Source of the DNA: Flammeovirgaceae bacterium 311
GTDB taxonomy: Bacteria > Bacteroidota > Bacteroidia > Cytophagales > Cyclobacteriaceae
Direction of reading: 5' to 3'
NCBI GenBank assembly: GCA_000597885.1
Contig: CP004371.1
Location: 2,620,501 to 2,684,500 of the forward strand
DNA: 64,000 nucleotides
Positions within the stretch are counted from its first letter, which is position 1, and each line of letters begins with the position of its first letter. The position numbers and the translations under genes are program-made. The notes under the pieces are model-generated. The model saw only the letters and a list, made by a program, of their open reading frames with translations. It made no database searches and was not told the origin of the DNA. Below, piece by piece: positions 36,504-46,478 of the stretch.

Positions 36504-39500
36504 ATGCTTCAATTTGCTTTCTGGAATAACTGGCAGAAGCCATACCGGATATTATTCATCATGCTGTTGGTTTTGCTGGCCGGCAGCATTATTTATTTTG
36601 TAGTCTCACTTATTTACGGGACCGATTTTGTAGTTCAGTGGCTCCTGACACCTGTTCTGGAACAGGTACAGGTACCGCTGCCGGCCTGGCAGCATCCGCT
36701 GCAACATGTACAGGTACTGATGGACACCTATGTGGTGAAACAGACCTACTGGGGTGGTCCGCTGCAGATCAATACCACCGCAGCAGCCATCAGCCTCTTT
36801 TTTTTCCTGTTGGGCCTTGCGGTAATTCTGGCTTGCCTTACCACTTTTAGCCGGCTGTGGTACCTTGTGGGGGTTACTGCTCTATGCGGCGTAGTGGTGC
36901 TCCTGCGCCTGGAGCAGCTGGGCGTTTGGGGCCGGTTTGACAATACACCCACCGCTGTTGTTTTTATTCTGCTGCTACCGCTCTCATACTATTTTCAGGC
37001 AATACGCACCCACACCTCCTTCCTGACCAGGCTGCTGGCTTTTACCGCTATCATTGCTCTACTGGCTTTGGTTTTTGGCTATGGGGCAACAGTGCCAAAT
37101 CCGGTGCTGTATGTAGTAAGCTATGGCCTGCCTGCCTGGCTGGGTCTTTCTTTACTGCTGATGATTTTAGTGGGACCGGAGATCATCACAGGCATTCTCT
37201 ACCTGGTAACTGCCACGGCGACCCCAGACAGCAGGGGTAGCTTCAGGCACTTTATGATTGCCTCAGTGCTTTACCTGCTGAACCTGATCCTGTATTACCT
37301 AACGGAACGACAGTACCTGGACCTGGGCATTTACTACGTAGGTCCGTACTGGGTGCTGCTGATCAGTATTATTACCGGCCTGTGGACCCTGCGCCTGCGC
37401 CGCGAAACGCTGGCTGCGGTGCTGCAGACCGAGCCCTATGGATTAATGCTTTATGTGGCTCTGGCCATGATTACCTTAAGCACACTGGCCTATGCATCGG
37501 CAACCGCTAATGATCCGCTGATCGATGCCCTTGAAGATGCCATTCTTTATTCCCACATCGGCATGGGGGTTGCCATGCTCCTGTACATTATTGCCAATTT
37601 TTATGCGCTCTTACGCCAAAACCAGCGGGTGTACCGCGTGCTGTACCGCCCGCAGTACATGCCTCTGTTTAGCGCAAGGCTGGCCGGCATCATCATCATC
37701 ATTGGATTGTATGCCGTCAGAGGCAACTATGCTTACTTTCAGCCCATAGCAGGTTATTACAATGCCATCGGAGATTTGTATGCTGCCCAAAACGACCTAA
37801 TCGCTTCACAAAACTACTACCGGCTTGGCAGCCAGTACCAGGTGCGCAACCATCGCTCTAATTATGCGCTTGCTACCCTGGCGCTGGGTGCCAATAGTCC
37901 TAAACCTGCCATTATATTCCTGAAAGAAGCCACAGAGCGGCAACCCACGCCCTATGCCTTTGCAAACCTGGCTAATTTGTACCGGGAGCAGGGGCTGTTT
38001 TTCGAAGCCTTATTCACACTTCGCCAGGGCGTTCAGCAGTTCCAGCTTGCAGGCCCGCTCTACAATAATCTGGGCCTGTATTATGGAAATACCCAGCTGA
38101 CTGACTCTGCCTTTTATTATTTGCAGGCTGCTTCCGCTGATAGTGAAAGCGAAGAAGTTGCCCTGGCAAACATGCTGGCTGTGCTGGCACAAAAAGGAAT
38201 TCAGCTCTCTCCAGATAGTTTGCTTACCTGGAACACCCCTAACAACCTTGCCCTGCACAACAACATGCTGGCCATGGCCAACAGGCAGGGTTATCGCCTG
38301 CGGGAGCTTCAGTCACCCAGGCAGGTGCTTGGCAGCGACAGTTCCGCTACCATTCCGCTGTATCTGCTTAACTATGCCCTACAGGCTCCGGCAGCCGATA
38401 CCAGCCTGGTGCGGCTGGTGGGAGATGGATACAAAAGAGCACAGCTTTCTGCGCTGGAAGAACAGTGGGGAATGGCCTATGCGCTGCTGCTGTACCAGCT
38501 CCCGGACTATTACAACGCATTTGCCGTGATGCAGGACCTGGCAGACCGCAGCCAGTTCAACAACATTACCTACTATAAAGTACTGGGCCAGTGGGCACTG
38601 GAGCAGGGTGCACCAAAACTGGCAGCCGATTGGTTTGAACAGGCACATATGCGAGGCGATGCAACTGCAGGCTTCTACAGAGGCATAGCCCTTGCAGAAA
38701 GCGGGCAAGCCGAAGCTGCCTCAGAAATATGGGTAAGTCTTGCAGACAGTACCTTGCCAGCCCCACTGCAGCAGCGTAAAAACCTTGCCCTGCTGGCCAT
38801 GAGCAACACGCCGCTGGAGGAACTGCCACAACAGGAGCAAATAGCATCCTTACGCCTGCACCTGCGCCCCGGCGCCCTGATAGAAGCAGAAACAAATGCC
38901 CTGCTGAATGCCATAAGCGCTGCTCCTGCCCGTGCAGATGCCCTGATACACCTGGCAGAAACTCATTTACGTGCAGGAGACCGGGCGCAGGCACAGGCCT
39001 ATCTGGGCCGCCTGCAGGAGCTGCAGCCACAGCTCAGTGAAGTACAACAGCAAAGAATTATAGCGCTCCGGCTGCGGTATCAGCTGGGCGTGAGCGGTGC
39101 CCTGGCCGAAAGTAGCGCAACCGCCCATCCCCTGCATGAACTACAGCTGCAGGCCAGCCGCGAGTTAGCCAATGGTAATGCTACAGCAGCACTTCAATTG
39201 CTAAGGCAGGTTACAGAAGCATCTCCCTTCGAGGAGGGTGCTATATTGAGATCGGTGCATCTGCTCAATACGCAAAAGCAGCCCGAAGAAGCTTATGCCC
39301 TGCTGCGCAGATCACTTTTACTGAACAGTTATTCCCTTACGCTGCTGGAAGCCTATGCCCTGCAAAGCCTTAACATTGGCCTGGATGATTATGCCCGGGA
39401 AACAGTAGAAACCCTAAGCACCATCTCTCCGGCTGACCGGTTTACGAACTTCAGGGAAGAATTTAACAAGCGGCAGGCCGAAATCGAAAGCCAGCAAAAC

Positions 39501-39506
39501 TGGTAG
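36504..39506 (+). CDS. Large polytopic membrane protein with C-terminal TPR-like domain
   Basis: 1000 residues. Residues ~15-410 contain about eleven membrane segments, e.g. ILFIMLLVLLAGSIIYFVVS, FFFLLGLAVILACLTTF, VLYLLNLILYYLT and LAGIIIIIGLYAVRG. Residues ~425-1000 are a soluble helical repeat region with TPR features such as PTPYAFANLANLYREQGLFFEAL, GPLYNNLGLYYGNTQLTDSAFYYL and DALIHLAETHLRAGDRAQAQAYL. The repeat domain would lie at one face of the inner membrane, most likely periplasmic. No catalytic motif seen, and it is not a known O-antigen ligase by motif. Genes gatC and this one are only nine bases apart, suggesting one transcript. Confidence 0.7.
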   Translation: MLQFAFWNNWQKPYRILFIMLLVLLAGSIIYFVVSLIYGTDFVVQWLLTPVLEQVQVPLPAWQHPLQHVQVLMDTYVVKQTYWGGPLQINTTAAAISLFFFLLGLAVILACLTTFSRLWYLVGVTALCGVVVLLRLEQLGVWGRFDNTPTAVVFILLLPLSYYFQAIRTHTSFLTRLLAFTAIIALLALVFGYGATVPNPVLYVVSYGLPAWLGLSLLLMILVGPEIITGILYLVTATATPDSRGSFRHFMIASVLYLLNLILYYLTERQYLDLGIYYVGPYWVLLISIITGLWTLRLRRETLAAVLQTEPYGLMLYVALAMITLSTLAYASATANDPLIDALEDAILYSHIGMGVAMLLYIIANFYALLRQNQRVYRVLYRPQYMPLFSARLAGIIIIIGLYAVRGNYAYFQPIAGYYNAIGDLYAAQNDLIASQNYYRLGSQYQVRNHRSNYALATLALGANSPKPAIIFLKEATERQPTPYAFANLANLYREQGLFFEALFTLRQGVQQFQLAGPLYNNLGLYYGNTQLTDSAFYYLQAASADSESEEVALANMLAVLAQKGIQLSPDSLLTWNTPNNLALHNNMLAMANRQGYRLRELQSPRQVLGSDSSATIPLYLLNYALQAPAADTSLVRLVGDGYKRAQLSALEEQWGMAYALLLYQLPDYYNAFAVMQDLADRSQFNNITYYKVLGQWALEQGAPKLAADWFEQAHMRGDATAGFYRGIALAESGQAEAASEIWVSLADSTLPAPLQQRKNLALLAMSNTPLEELPQQEQIASLRLHLRPGALIEAETNALLNAISAAPARADALIHLAETHLRAGDRAQAQAYLGRLQELQPQLSEVQQQRIIALRLRYQLGVSGALAESSATAHPLHELQLQASRELANGNATAALQLLRQVTEASPFEEGAILRSVHLLNTQKQPEEAYALLRRSLLLNSYSLTLLEAYALQSLNIGLDDYARETVETLSTISPADRFTNFREEFNKRQAEIESQQNW

Positions 39507-39818
39507 GGACTTCGCTGGCGGAAAAGCTGGATTACTACATAGATACCAACATGAATCCTTCCTGTTATCCCAAAATGAATGGATCGCCGGGAGGATTTTA
39601 CTATAGCTTCAGCGGGACTCCATATGCCCGATAATAAGAATGATCCTCAAGGGCTTAAGATTAGCCTGCCAATCATTTTCGATATATAGAGACTGTTTAG
39701 CTAACCTTGCTTTAAGGTTTGCGTAGAAAAAGGTAAACCATTTTTGGTTCTGCATGCGATAGAGGTCTATCAAGATCACTAAAATGCAATTTTTTGTACT
39801 ACCCAAACGAAGCTCAAT
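39507..39818. other. Intergenic region, no convincing gene
   Basis: 312 bases. A 27-codon ORF starting MNPSCYPKMNG (39551) and a 65-codon minus-strand ORF are both without start signals or family likeness. A small hairpin AACCTT/AAGGTT lies at 39703-39719. Confidence 0.4.
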
Positions 39819-40061
39819 ATGAAGCCTATAGATTTTGATAAACTTAGCCTTGATGAGAAAGCCAAGCTTATTCTCAGCAAGGGCGTATACGTTTCCAAAT
39901 CTGAATTTTTTCAGCTGGAAATATCGCTATACAGAATTGAAAATGATTTTGTAGAACTATGGTATGAGCCTATTACAGGGCGGGTCATGCGCATTGATTA
40001 CCTTAAGGGAAAGAAAGTAAATCCATATCTGAAGCACTTATGTGCCTCTAACTTAAACTAA
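39819..40061 (+). CDS. Small conserved-looking hypothetical protein
   Basis: 80 residues, soluble, mixed alpha/beta: a helix (FDKLSLDEKAKLILSKGVYVS) followed by strands (EFFQLEISLYRIENDFVELWYEP, RVMRIDYL). No signal peptide or motif. The balanced composition and codon pattern favour a real gene. It stands alone between two non-coding gaps. Function unknown. Confidence 0.6.
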   Translation: MKPIDFDKLSLDEKAKLILSKGVYVSKSEFFQLEISLYRIENDFVELWYEPITGRVMRIDYLKGKKVNPYLKHLCASNLN

Positions 40062-40221
40062 CAGAAGAATTACGGTTAAATAAAACGTATTTACCTGCAA
40101 TCCTTCCAAACTCCCTTTTATCAAAAATATCTTGATAAAGCCTTCTTTTCCTGCTTAATTCGTTAAGACCTTTTATATGTTACTATAGAAGGTTTTTTTG
40201 TGTTCAAAGAATCCAGTCAAA

Positions 40222-40941
40222 ATGAAAGAAGTAATTCGTACCCGTGATATTTCGAAGGTATACCGCATGGGTACCGAGACAGTGAAAGCATTAAAATCTA
40301 TTTCCATTGAGGTAATGCGTGGGGAATACGTAGCTTTCATGGGACCTTCCGGCAGCGGAAAATCTACCTTCATGAACATTATAGGCTGCCTGGATACCCC
40401 CACCAGCGGTCAGTATATACTTAACGGCCACGATGTAAGCTCCCTGAGCGAAAGTTCCCTTGCCGAAATCAGAAATAAAGAAATAGGCTTTGTCTTTCAG
40501 ACCTTTAACCTGCTGCCCCGCCAGACAGCCCTGGAAAATGTAACCCTGCCGCTGATCTATGCCGGTTACAATTCACGCCAGCGCGAAGAAAAAGCCTACG
40601 CCACCCTGGAAAGTGTTGGTCTGGCAGACCGTGCAAAACACAAACCAAATGAGCTTTCCGGCGGACAGCGCCAGCGCGTAGCCATTGCCCGTGCACTGGT
40701 AAACAACCCCAGTATTATACTTGCCGACGAACCTACCGGTAACCTGGACACAAAAACTTCTTACGGCATCATGGAGTTATTCCAGAATCTGCATGGCAGC
40801 GGCAATACCATTATCATGGTAACACACGAGGATGACATTGCCCATTATGCCCACCGTATTGTGCGCATGCGCGATGGCCTGGTAGAAACAGATCTAATTA
40901 ACGAAGAACGCATTCGGGCTAAGAATGCATTTATTTCATAA
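40222..40941 (+). CDS. ABC transporter ATP-binding protein (MacB/LolD family)
   Basis: 239 residues from ATG 40222 ([19 protein letters not shown]); a TTG upstream would add eight residues. Walker [10 protein letters not shown] (41-49), signature [15 protein letters not shown], Walker [13 protein letters not shown] and the H-loop [15 protein letters not shown] are all intact. The MacB/LolD group powers lipoprotein release or efflux of peptides through a FtsX-fold permease. No permease gene lies next to it, so it must pair with one elsewhere. It starts 12 bases ahead of the adenosyltransferase gene, likely one transcript. Confidence 0.93.
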   Translation: MKEVIRTRDISKVYRMGTETVKALKSISIEVMRGEYVAFMGPSGSGKSTFMNIIGCLDTPTSGQYILNGHDVSSLSESSLAEIRNKEIGFVFQTFNLLPRQTALENVTLPLIYAGYNSRQREEKAYATLESVGLADRAKHKPNELSGGQRQRVAIARALVNNPSIILADEPTGNLDTKTSYGIMELFQNLHGSGNTIIMVTHEDDIAHYAHRIVRMRDGLVETDLINEERIRAKNAFIS

Positions 40942-40952
40942 ATCAGAATTTT

Positions 40953-41510
40953 GTGAAGATATACACCAAGACGGGCGACGCCGGCACCACAGCACTTTTA
41001 GGAGGTACCCGTGTAGGAAAAAATCACCTTCGGCTGGAGGCTTACGGTAGCCTTGATGAGCTCAACTCCTGGATCGGGCTCCTGCGCGATTTTACGGTGA
41101 ACAGCAGCCGGCGTGAGCCCCTGAAGAAGATACAGGACATGATTTTTACCCTGGGCTCCCATTTGGCTACCGCCCCGGGCAAAAAGATTCGCCACCTGCC
41201 CTCCTACACGTCCGAAGATGTAACAGCACTGGAGCAGGAAATAGACCAGATGGAAGAAGACCTGGCCCCGCTGCAAAACTTTATTTTACCTGGCGGCCAT
41301 GCAGAAGTTTCGCAATGCCATATTGCCCGCTGTGTTTGCCGCCGTGCCGAGCGCCTGGTGGTAGCCCTGCATGAGCACGAGCCCTTAGACGAAATCATAC
41401 TGGCTTTTCTGAACCGGCTTTCGGATTATTTATTTGTACTGGCACGCCGCATGAGCCATGAGCTTGGCGCAACAGAAGTACCCTGGCAGCCCCGAAAGCT
41501 TGCTGATTGA
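40953..41510 (+). CDS. Cob(I)alamin adenosyltransferase, PduO type
   Basis: 185 residues. The GTG at 40953 is the start because the family N-terminus MKIYTKTGDAGTTALLGG begins there. The enzyme adds the adenosyl group to cob(I)alamin to make coenzyme B12. Family features: YTKTGDxGTT, ATP-binding Arg in CVCRRAERLVVAL and FLNRLSDYLFVLARR. Usual length. It sits 12 bases behind an ABC ATPase and 100 ahead of ilvE, with no other cobalamin genes here. Confidence 0.93.
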   Translation: MKIYTKTGDAGTTALLGGTRVGKNHLRLEAYGSLDELNSWIGLLRDFTVNSSRREPLKKIQDMIFTLGSHLATAPGKKIRHLPSYTSEDVTALEQEIDQMEEDLAPLQNFILPGGHAEVSQCHIARCVCRRAERLVVALHEHEPLDEIILAFLNRLSDYLFVLARRMSHELGATEVPWQPRKLAD

Positions 41511-41609
41511 GCGGAATGTATCTATATTTACCCAGGCTCTAACCCGGGCAATGCTCAGGGCTGAACCAAGCTACTGTTCTACATTTTTTCAAGAATAAAT
41601 TTCTGCATC

Positions 41610-42674
41610 ATGGTCGATACCCTGAACATATCCACAACCAAGACTCAGCATAGTCGCTTATCAGAAGTTGATTTTAATAATATCCCTTTTGGCCGGGTCT
41701 TTTCAGACCATATGTTTGTAGCAGACTACGACGGCAAAAGCTGGACCAACCTACAGATCCTGCCCTACCAGCCGCTGCAGCTAAGCCCAGCCAACTCAGC
41801 CCTGCACTATGGCCAAAGCGTTTTTGAGGGAATGAAAGCCTACAGAAATCAGGGTAAGGATGTGCTGGTGTTTCGCCCCCGTGCAAACTTTGAGCGCTTA
41901 AACCTTTCTGCCCAGCGTATGTGCATTCCAGAGTTACCGGAAGAGCTTTTCATGGCGGGCCTAACTGAACTGCTGCGCCTCGACAGGGACTGGGTACCTG
42001 CCAATGAGAACACTTCCCTGTACGTACGCCCCTTTATTTTTGCTACCGACGATTATCTGGGCATTCGCCCATCAGATACATATAAATTCATGATCTTTAC
42101 CTGCCCGGTGGGTGCTTATTACTCAGAGCCGGTACGGGTTAAAATCGAAACCCGTTACAGCCGTGCCGCAGCCGGAGGAACCGGTGCTGCCAAAGCTGCC
42201 GGTAACTATGCTGCTTCGCTGCTGCCTGCCGTGAAAGCCCACCAGCAGGGTTATCACCAGCTGCTGTGGACGGATGCTAAATCGCACCAGTTCATCGAGG
42301 AGTCCGGTACCATGAATGTGATGTTTATTATTGATGGCACCCTTATTACCGCCCCAACCGGCGATACTATTCTGGCAGGTATTACCCGCGACAGTGTACT
42401 TACCCTTGCCCGCGAATGGGGATATAAGGTAGAAGAACGTAAGGTAGCTGTTCAGGAAGTGATTGATGCCGCCAAAGAAGGGCGCCTGCAGGAGGCATTT
42501 GGCACTGGTACTGCCGCCACCATAGCACAAATAAAAGGCATTGGCCACGAAGATAAGGACTATGAGCTGCCTCCGGTAGAAGGCCGGGAGTTCTCCAACC
42601 GCGTGCTTCGCGCCCTGGATGAGATAAAAACAGGAAAAGTAACCGATAAGTGGGGCTGGATATATAAGGTTTAA
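41610..42674 (+). CDS. ilvE: Branched-chain amino acid aminotransferase
   Basis: 354 residues, class IV PLP fold of the larger (eukaryote-like) BCAT group. The PLP lysine is Lys195 in GGTGAAKAAGNYAASL, and YGQSVFEGMKAYR (67-79), LYVRPFIFATDDYLG and EESGTMNVMF are family motifs. It makes Leu, Ile and Val from their keto acids or degrades them. It is closed by a strong terminator at 42738. Confidence 0.96.
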   Translation: MVDTLNISTTKTQHSRLSEVDFNNIPFGRVFSDHMFVADYDGKSWTNLQILPYQPLQLSPANSALHYGQSVFEGMKAYRNQGKDVLVFRPRANFERLNLSAQRMCIPELPEELFMAGLTELLRLDRDWVPANENTSLYVRPFIFATDDYLGIRPSDTYKFMIFTCPVGAYYSEPVRVKIETRYSRAAAGGTGAAKAAGNYAASLLPAVKAHQQGYHQLLWTDAKSHQFIEESGTMNVMFIIDGTLITAPTGDTILAGITRDSVLTLAREWGYKVEERKVAVQEVIDAAKEGRLQEAFGTGTAATIAQIKGIGHEDKDYELPPVEGREFSNRVLRALDEIKTGKVTDKWGWIYKV

Positions 42675-42737
42675 GCTTTGCCCGGTTACAGGGAAAAGCA
42701 TAGCATGCATTATTCTCCTACCGGCTAATACCAGCAT

Positions 42738-42775
42738 AAAAAGCAGCACGGATCTCTGGCCCGTGCTGCTTTTTT
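42738..42775 (+). terminator. Terminator after ilvE
   Basis: AAAAAGCAGCACGG (42738-42751) pairs with CCGTGCTGCTTTTT (42761-42774). T-run follows directly. Confidence 0.88.
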
Positions 42776-42903
42776 ATACAGCTGCCATTTTACAGATAGA
42801 TCTGCTTTTGCAGGCCATCCTTCTGCAACCCCACCCTATGCGGGCCATCGGGTTACCAGCCATTAGCTTGCCGGCTACCTGTGCATACCCCTTCTTTTTT
42901 TCG

Positions 42904-42911
42904 TACCTTTG
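42904..42911 (+). promoter_or_regulatory. -7 element for prfB
   Basis: TACCTTTG, 84 bases before the prfB ATG, matches TAnnTTTG. The -33 position reads GTGC, so the match is partial. The rest of 42776-42995 shows no gene. Confidence 0.45.
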
Positions 42912-42995
42912 CATCGCCAAAAAAGAAGAGGCTAAAAGAAACACCCGGAGCACTTCTTCCATATACTATATACAACAAACATAACACCCACTCAC

Positions 42996-44088
42996 ATGAC
43001 TGCTGAACAGCTCAAAGACGTGAAGGCCCGCATCTCGGCCTTAAGGAGGTATCTTTGACTACGATACCAAAAGACAAGAGATAGAAGATTTTGAAAGCAT
43101 GAGTACGCAGCCCAGTTTCTGGGACGATCCCGAAGAGGCAGAGCGTATTATGCGGGAAATTCGCAGCCGTAAGGCCTGGACCAACAGTTACGAGCAGGTG
43201 CAGACCATTTATGATGATCTGGCCACCCTCTGGGAATTTCTGGAAGCCGGTGAGGGCTCTGAAACCGAAGTTGACAAGGAGCACGCCAAACTGCTCAAGG
43301 CACTGGAAGATGTTGAATTCCGGAAAATGCTAAGCGGCGAGGAGGACCAGCTGAATGCCATGCTGGAGATTAACTCCGGCGCCGGCGGTACCGAAAGCCA
43401 GGATTGGGCCAGCATGCTGATGCGCATGTACATTATGTGGGGAGAGAAAAACGGCTATAAGGTGAGGGAAGTGAACCTGCAGCAGGGCGAAACTGCCGGC
43501 ATCAAGTCTGTTACCCTGGAGTTTGAAGGCGAGTTTGCCTACGGCTACCTGAAATCAGAAATTGGCGTACACCGGCTGGTGCGGATCTCGCCATTCGACA
43601 GCAATGCCCGCCGCCATACATCCTTTGCTTCTGTTTTTGCCTTTCCCGTTATTGACGATACCATTGAAATTGAAATAAATACAGCCGACCTAAGCTGGGA
43701 CACTTTCCGTGCAGGAGGTGCCGGTGGCCAGAATGTGAACAAGGTAGAAACAGCCGTAAGGGTGCGCCATGCTCCCTCGGGTCTGGTAGTGGAGTGCCAG
43801 CAGGAGCGCTCGCAGCACCAGAACCGCGAAAAAGCCCTGCAAATGCTGAAATCGCGCCTCTACCAGCTTGAAATTGAAAAGCGCAATGCCGAACGTGATA
43901 AAGTAGAGAGCACCAAAAAGCGCATTGATTTTGGCTCTCAGATACGCAATTATGTGCTGCACCCCTACAAGCTTATCAAGGATGCCCGTACTGGTGTTGA
44001 ACGCACCGATGTGCAGGCAGTACTGGATGGAGATCTGAATGACTACATCAAGGCCTTTCTGATGCAGGAAGAACCCGAGAGTAATTAA
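42996..44088 (+). CDS. prfB: Peptide chain release factor 2, programmed +1 frameshift
   Basis: RF2 recognises UGA and UAA stop codons. The gene starts at ATG 42996 ([20 protein letters not shown]) and meets an in-frame TGA at 43056-43058 after codon 20. The classic recoding site is present: an internal Shine-Dalgarno AGGAGG (43044-43049), TAT, then CTT TGA C (43053-43059). Ribosomes slip +1 on CTT and continue GAC TAC GAT..., joining the frame that runs to 44088, for 363 residues. The catalytic GGQ is in [19 protein letters not shown] and the stop-recognising SPF in [12 protein letters not shown]. Low RF2 raises slipping, giving autoregulation. Confidence 0.97.
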
Positions 44089-44092
44089 GAAT

Positions 44093-44128
44093 AAAAAATG
44101 ACCCCGCTAAGCTGGGGTCATTTTTTTT
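44093..44128. terminator. Bidirectional terminator between prfB and the glycosyltransferase gene
   Basis: AAAAAATGACCCC (44093-44105) pairs with GGGGTCATTTTTT (44114-44126), loop GCTAAGCT. The two genes converge here. Confidence 0.9.
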
Positions 44129-46478
44129 AATTTGCTATTACTTTTACCTGTCCGGAAGGTATGTTGGGCCTGTCTGGCGCAACCGCCACACTTCGCGGAA
44201 CGGTTAATTTACTGTCAGGTACGCCTCCTGCTGCCCCTGCAGGTAGTGGCATGCTGTATTTCTCCAGGCTTAGGCGCGAGAGCAAATAGCACACCTGGCT
44301 TTCCGCTCCCTGGTGGCTGCTAAGCTTTCCATGCTTCAGTCCATCGTAACAGCCGCCAGTAGCAGGATTGTAGAGGGCCTGCTGCAGGCTGTTATTACCC
44401 ATAAACCAGCTGAAGGCTGCATACATTTTTTCAAGGTATTGCTGTTCGCCGGTTTGCTGATAAAAAAGGTTGAGCATCAGAATTGTCTGACTCACTTCTA
44501 CAGGCTCGTTATTAAAAGCAAACTGTTCTTCATTGATTACCCGCAGGGCATGATCTTCTGTTGCCGTAGCAGCAGGCACTTTAATAAAAAAGTGCTCAAG
44601 TAAAAACCTGAAAGAACGGTATGCTGTATTTTTAAAGGTTTCTTCTCCGGTAGCCATCCAAGCCATTAACATCGCCTCCGGCAGCAAACCATTTTCCAAG
44701 CCCAGTTCAGGCTCAAACCAGGCCCATTCTGCACTGGCACTGGCATTGAAAGACTGCTGGAGGTGGCTGGCCATTGTGGTGATCAGCGCTGCAACATCGC
44801 TGCTCTCCTGCACCTTGCTGTATTGATAAAGTGCTTTTACCGCATAAGCAGAAGCCTTCAAAGAAGATACAGCAGCTATATGCGGGAGTGCACTGTTGAA
44901 GATGCGCTGTGCTAACCTGGTCAGATCGGACGGCAGCTGATCCTGACTGCTGATCAGGTTTGCCAGTGCCCACATGGCTTGCATGCTGCTTTCTTCTGAA
45001 AGCTGCCTGTTATGCTGGGGTACATAGTCGCCACCATCGTCGAGCTGGTTAATAAAGCTGCCATCGGGCTGCTGGCATTTGCGGATCACGTTCAGGAACC
45101 GGCGCATGAGCATTAACAACAGCAGTTCGTTTGCAGCATCATAGCGATACCAAAGTAAAGCAGCCACCAGGGCTTTGGCGTTATCTTTTAGTAAATAGCC
45201 CTGCTGGGCAAGCAGATGATCGTGCAGATCAATATGGAGCAGACCAATTGAGGTAGTTAAACGATACAGATGATCGGGCTTTAACTCAGGCAATTTATAG
45301 TGCGAATGCAGTGGCACCAGTTCTCCAAAAATTTTCTGATAGGCAAGGGCGGTATTTGGCCATAAAAGAGGATGCTTTGCCGAAATAACGGGTAATATCC
45401 CTGATGGCTCTTTTGAGGTTCCTTCGCTCGCCAGGCTGCTAATAGTTGCCGCAATAGCTTCGGGGCATTTTAAATTAACAGTGCTGCTGCTGGAAGGATG
45501 GGTCTGCAACAATTCTTTTACAGCTGGTGTTTCATCGGCCAGCACCATATTACCGCTGCTAAGGGCCATGGCCAGGCTGCTAAGGTTATTGTTGCTGTTG
45601 TGAATGTATACATCAGACAGGCACATATACTCCAGAAGCTCCTCCTGGCCTAAGAATCGGTTCACAAAACGAACATGCTTTTGCAGCTGCTTTTTAAAAA
45701 TAAGGTCCTTCAGCTGAATGCGATAACGGTCACCCTCAAAGCGGAAAGCAGTTGGATGGGTTTCGCCCAGGATCAGGTAAACTACATCCGGATGTTTTTC
45801 TCTGATGATATCCAATGCATTTAGGATATGTTCGATGCCCTTACTACGGCGGAGCAGTCCGAAAGAAGCCAGTACCAGCTTACCCGACAGCTTGTGTTTT
45901 TCACGGAGCGCATCCTTGTTGAACGGAGAAACTACAGGAGCACCCGGCAAAACAACTCTTATTTGCTCATCAGGCACCTGGTAATGCTCCCTCAGCAATG
46001 AAGCATGATGATTTGTTAAGGTAACCAGCAAATCTGCCTGCCTGCTAATTTCCTTAACCACATGCCTGAGTTCTGTATCAGGTTCCGGCAGTACATTATG
46101 CAGTACAATAGCCAGTGGTTTATCCAGCACCTCCAGAAAATGTAATATATTATCTCCCCAGTTATTACCACCCCAAAGGCCAAATCTGTGCTGTATGCAT
46201 ACGGCCTGTACATTGGCATCTCCGTTAATAAGGTGGGCTAATTCCCTGCAGGCAGCAGGATCATAGGTGTTGAGCACATAGCGCACATCGCGCATATTCT
46301 GCACGTTGCGCACATCATCCGGATCATGCAAGCTACTTCCCTCTTCTCCTTCAAGTGCACAAACTTCAACAGAAAGGCTGCTGGAATCAAAATGTTCTTT
46401 CAGAGCCTGAATAAGATGGTAAGAATACGAAGCCACCCCATACTCCCGGGGAGGATACGCGCTTAGAAAAAGTATCAT
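44127..46478 (-). CDS. Glycosyltransferase (GT4-like) fused to a helical C-terminal domain
   Basis: 783 residues. Residues 1-395 form a GT-B glycosyltransferase: FLSAYPPREYGVASYSYHLIQAL at the N-terminus (acceptor side), FGLLRRSKGIEHILNAL and LVLADETPAVKELL for the nucleotide-sugar side. Residues ~410-760 look like an alpha/alpha toroid (repeats with SSMQAMWALANLI, AYAVKALYQYSKV and NEPVEVSQTILMLNLFYQQ), as in glycoside-hydrolase-like or glycan-epimerase folds. Such fusions are known next to glycogen or trehalose-type pathways, but no neighbour gives the sugar. No signal peptide or TM, so cytosolic. Confidence 0.75.
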   Translation of the reverse strand: MILFLSAYPPREYGVASYSYHLIQALKEHFDSSSLSVEVCALEGEEGSSLHDPDDVRNVQNMRDVRYVLNTYDPAACRELAHLINGDANVQAVCIQHRFGLWGGNNWGDNILHFLEVLDKPLAIVLHNVLPEPDTELRHVVKEISRQADLLVTLTNHHASLLREHYQVPDEQIRVVLPGAPVVSPFNKDALREKHKLSGKLVLASFGLLRRSKGIEHILNALDIIREKHPDVVYLILGETHPTAFRFEGDRYRIQLKDLIFKKQLQKHVRFVNRFLGQEELLEYMCLSDVYIHNSNNNLSSLAMALSSGNMVLADETPAVKELLQTHPSSSSTVNLKCPEAIAATISSLASEGTSKEPSGILPVISAKHPLLWPNTALAYQKIFGELVPLHSHYKLPELKPDHLYRLTTSIGLLHIDLHDHLLAQQGYLLKDNAKALVAALLWYRYDAANELLLLMLMRRFLNVIRKCQQPDGSFINQLDDGGDYVPQHNRQLSEESSMQAMWALANLISSQDQLPSDLTRLAQRIFNSALPHIAAVSSLKASAYAVKALYQYSKVQESSDVAALITTMASHLQQSFNASASAEWAWFEPELGLENGLLPEAMLMAWMATGEETFKNTAYRSFRFLLEHFFIKVPAATATEDHALRVINEEQFAFNNEPVEVSQTILMLNLFYQQTGEQQYLEKMYAAFSWFMGNNSLQQALYNPATGGCYDGLKHGKLSSHQGAESQVCYLLSRLSLEKYSMPLPAGAAGGVPDSKLTVPRSVAVAPDRPNIPSGQVKVIAN

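Noticed and set aside
39609-39806. 65-codon minus-strand ORF in the gap before the 80-residue gene
   Set aside because: No start signals or recognisable features, in a low-complexity AT-rich gap.
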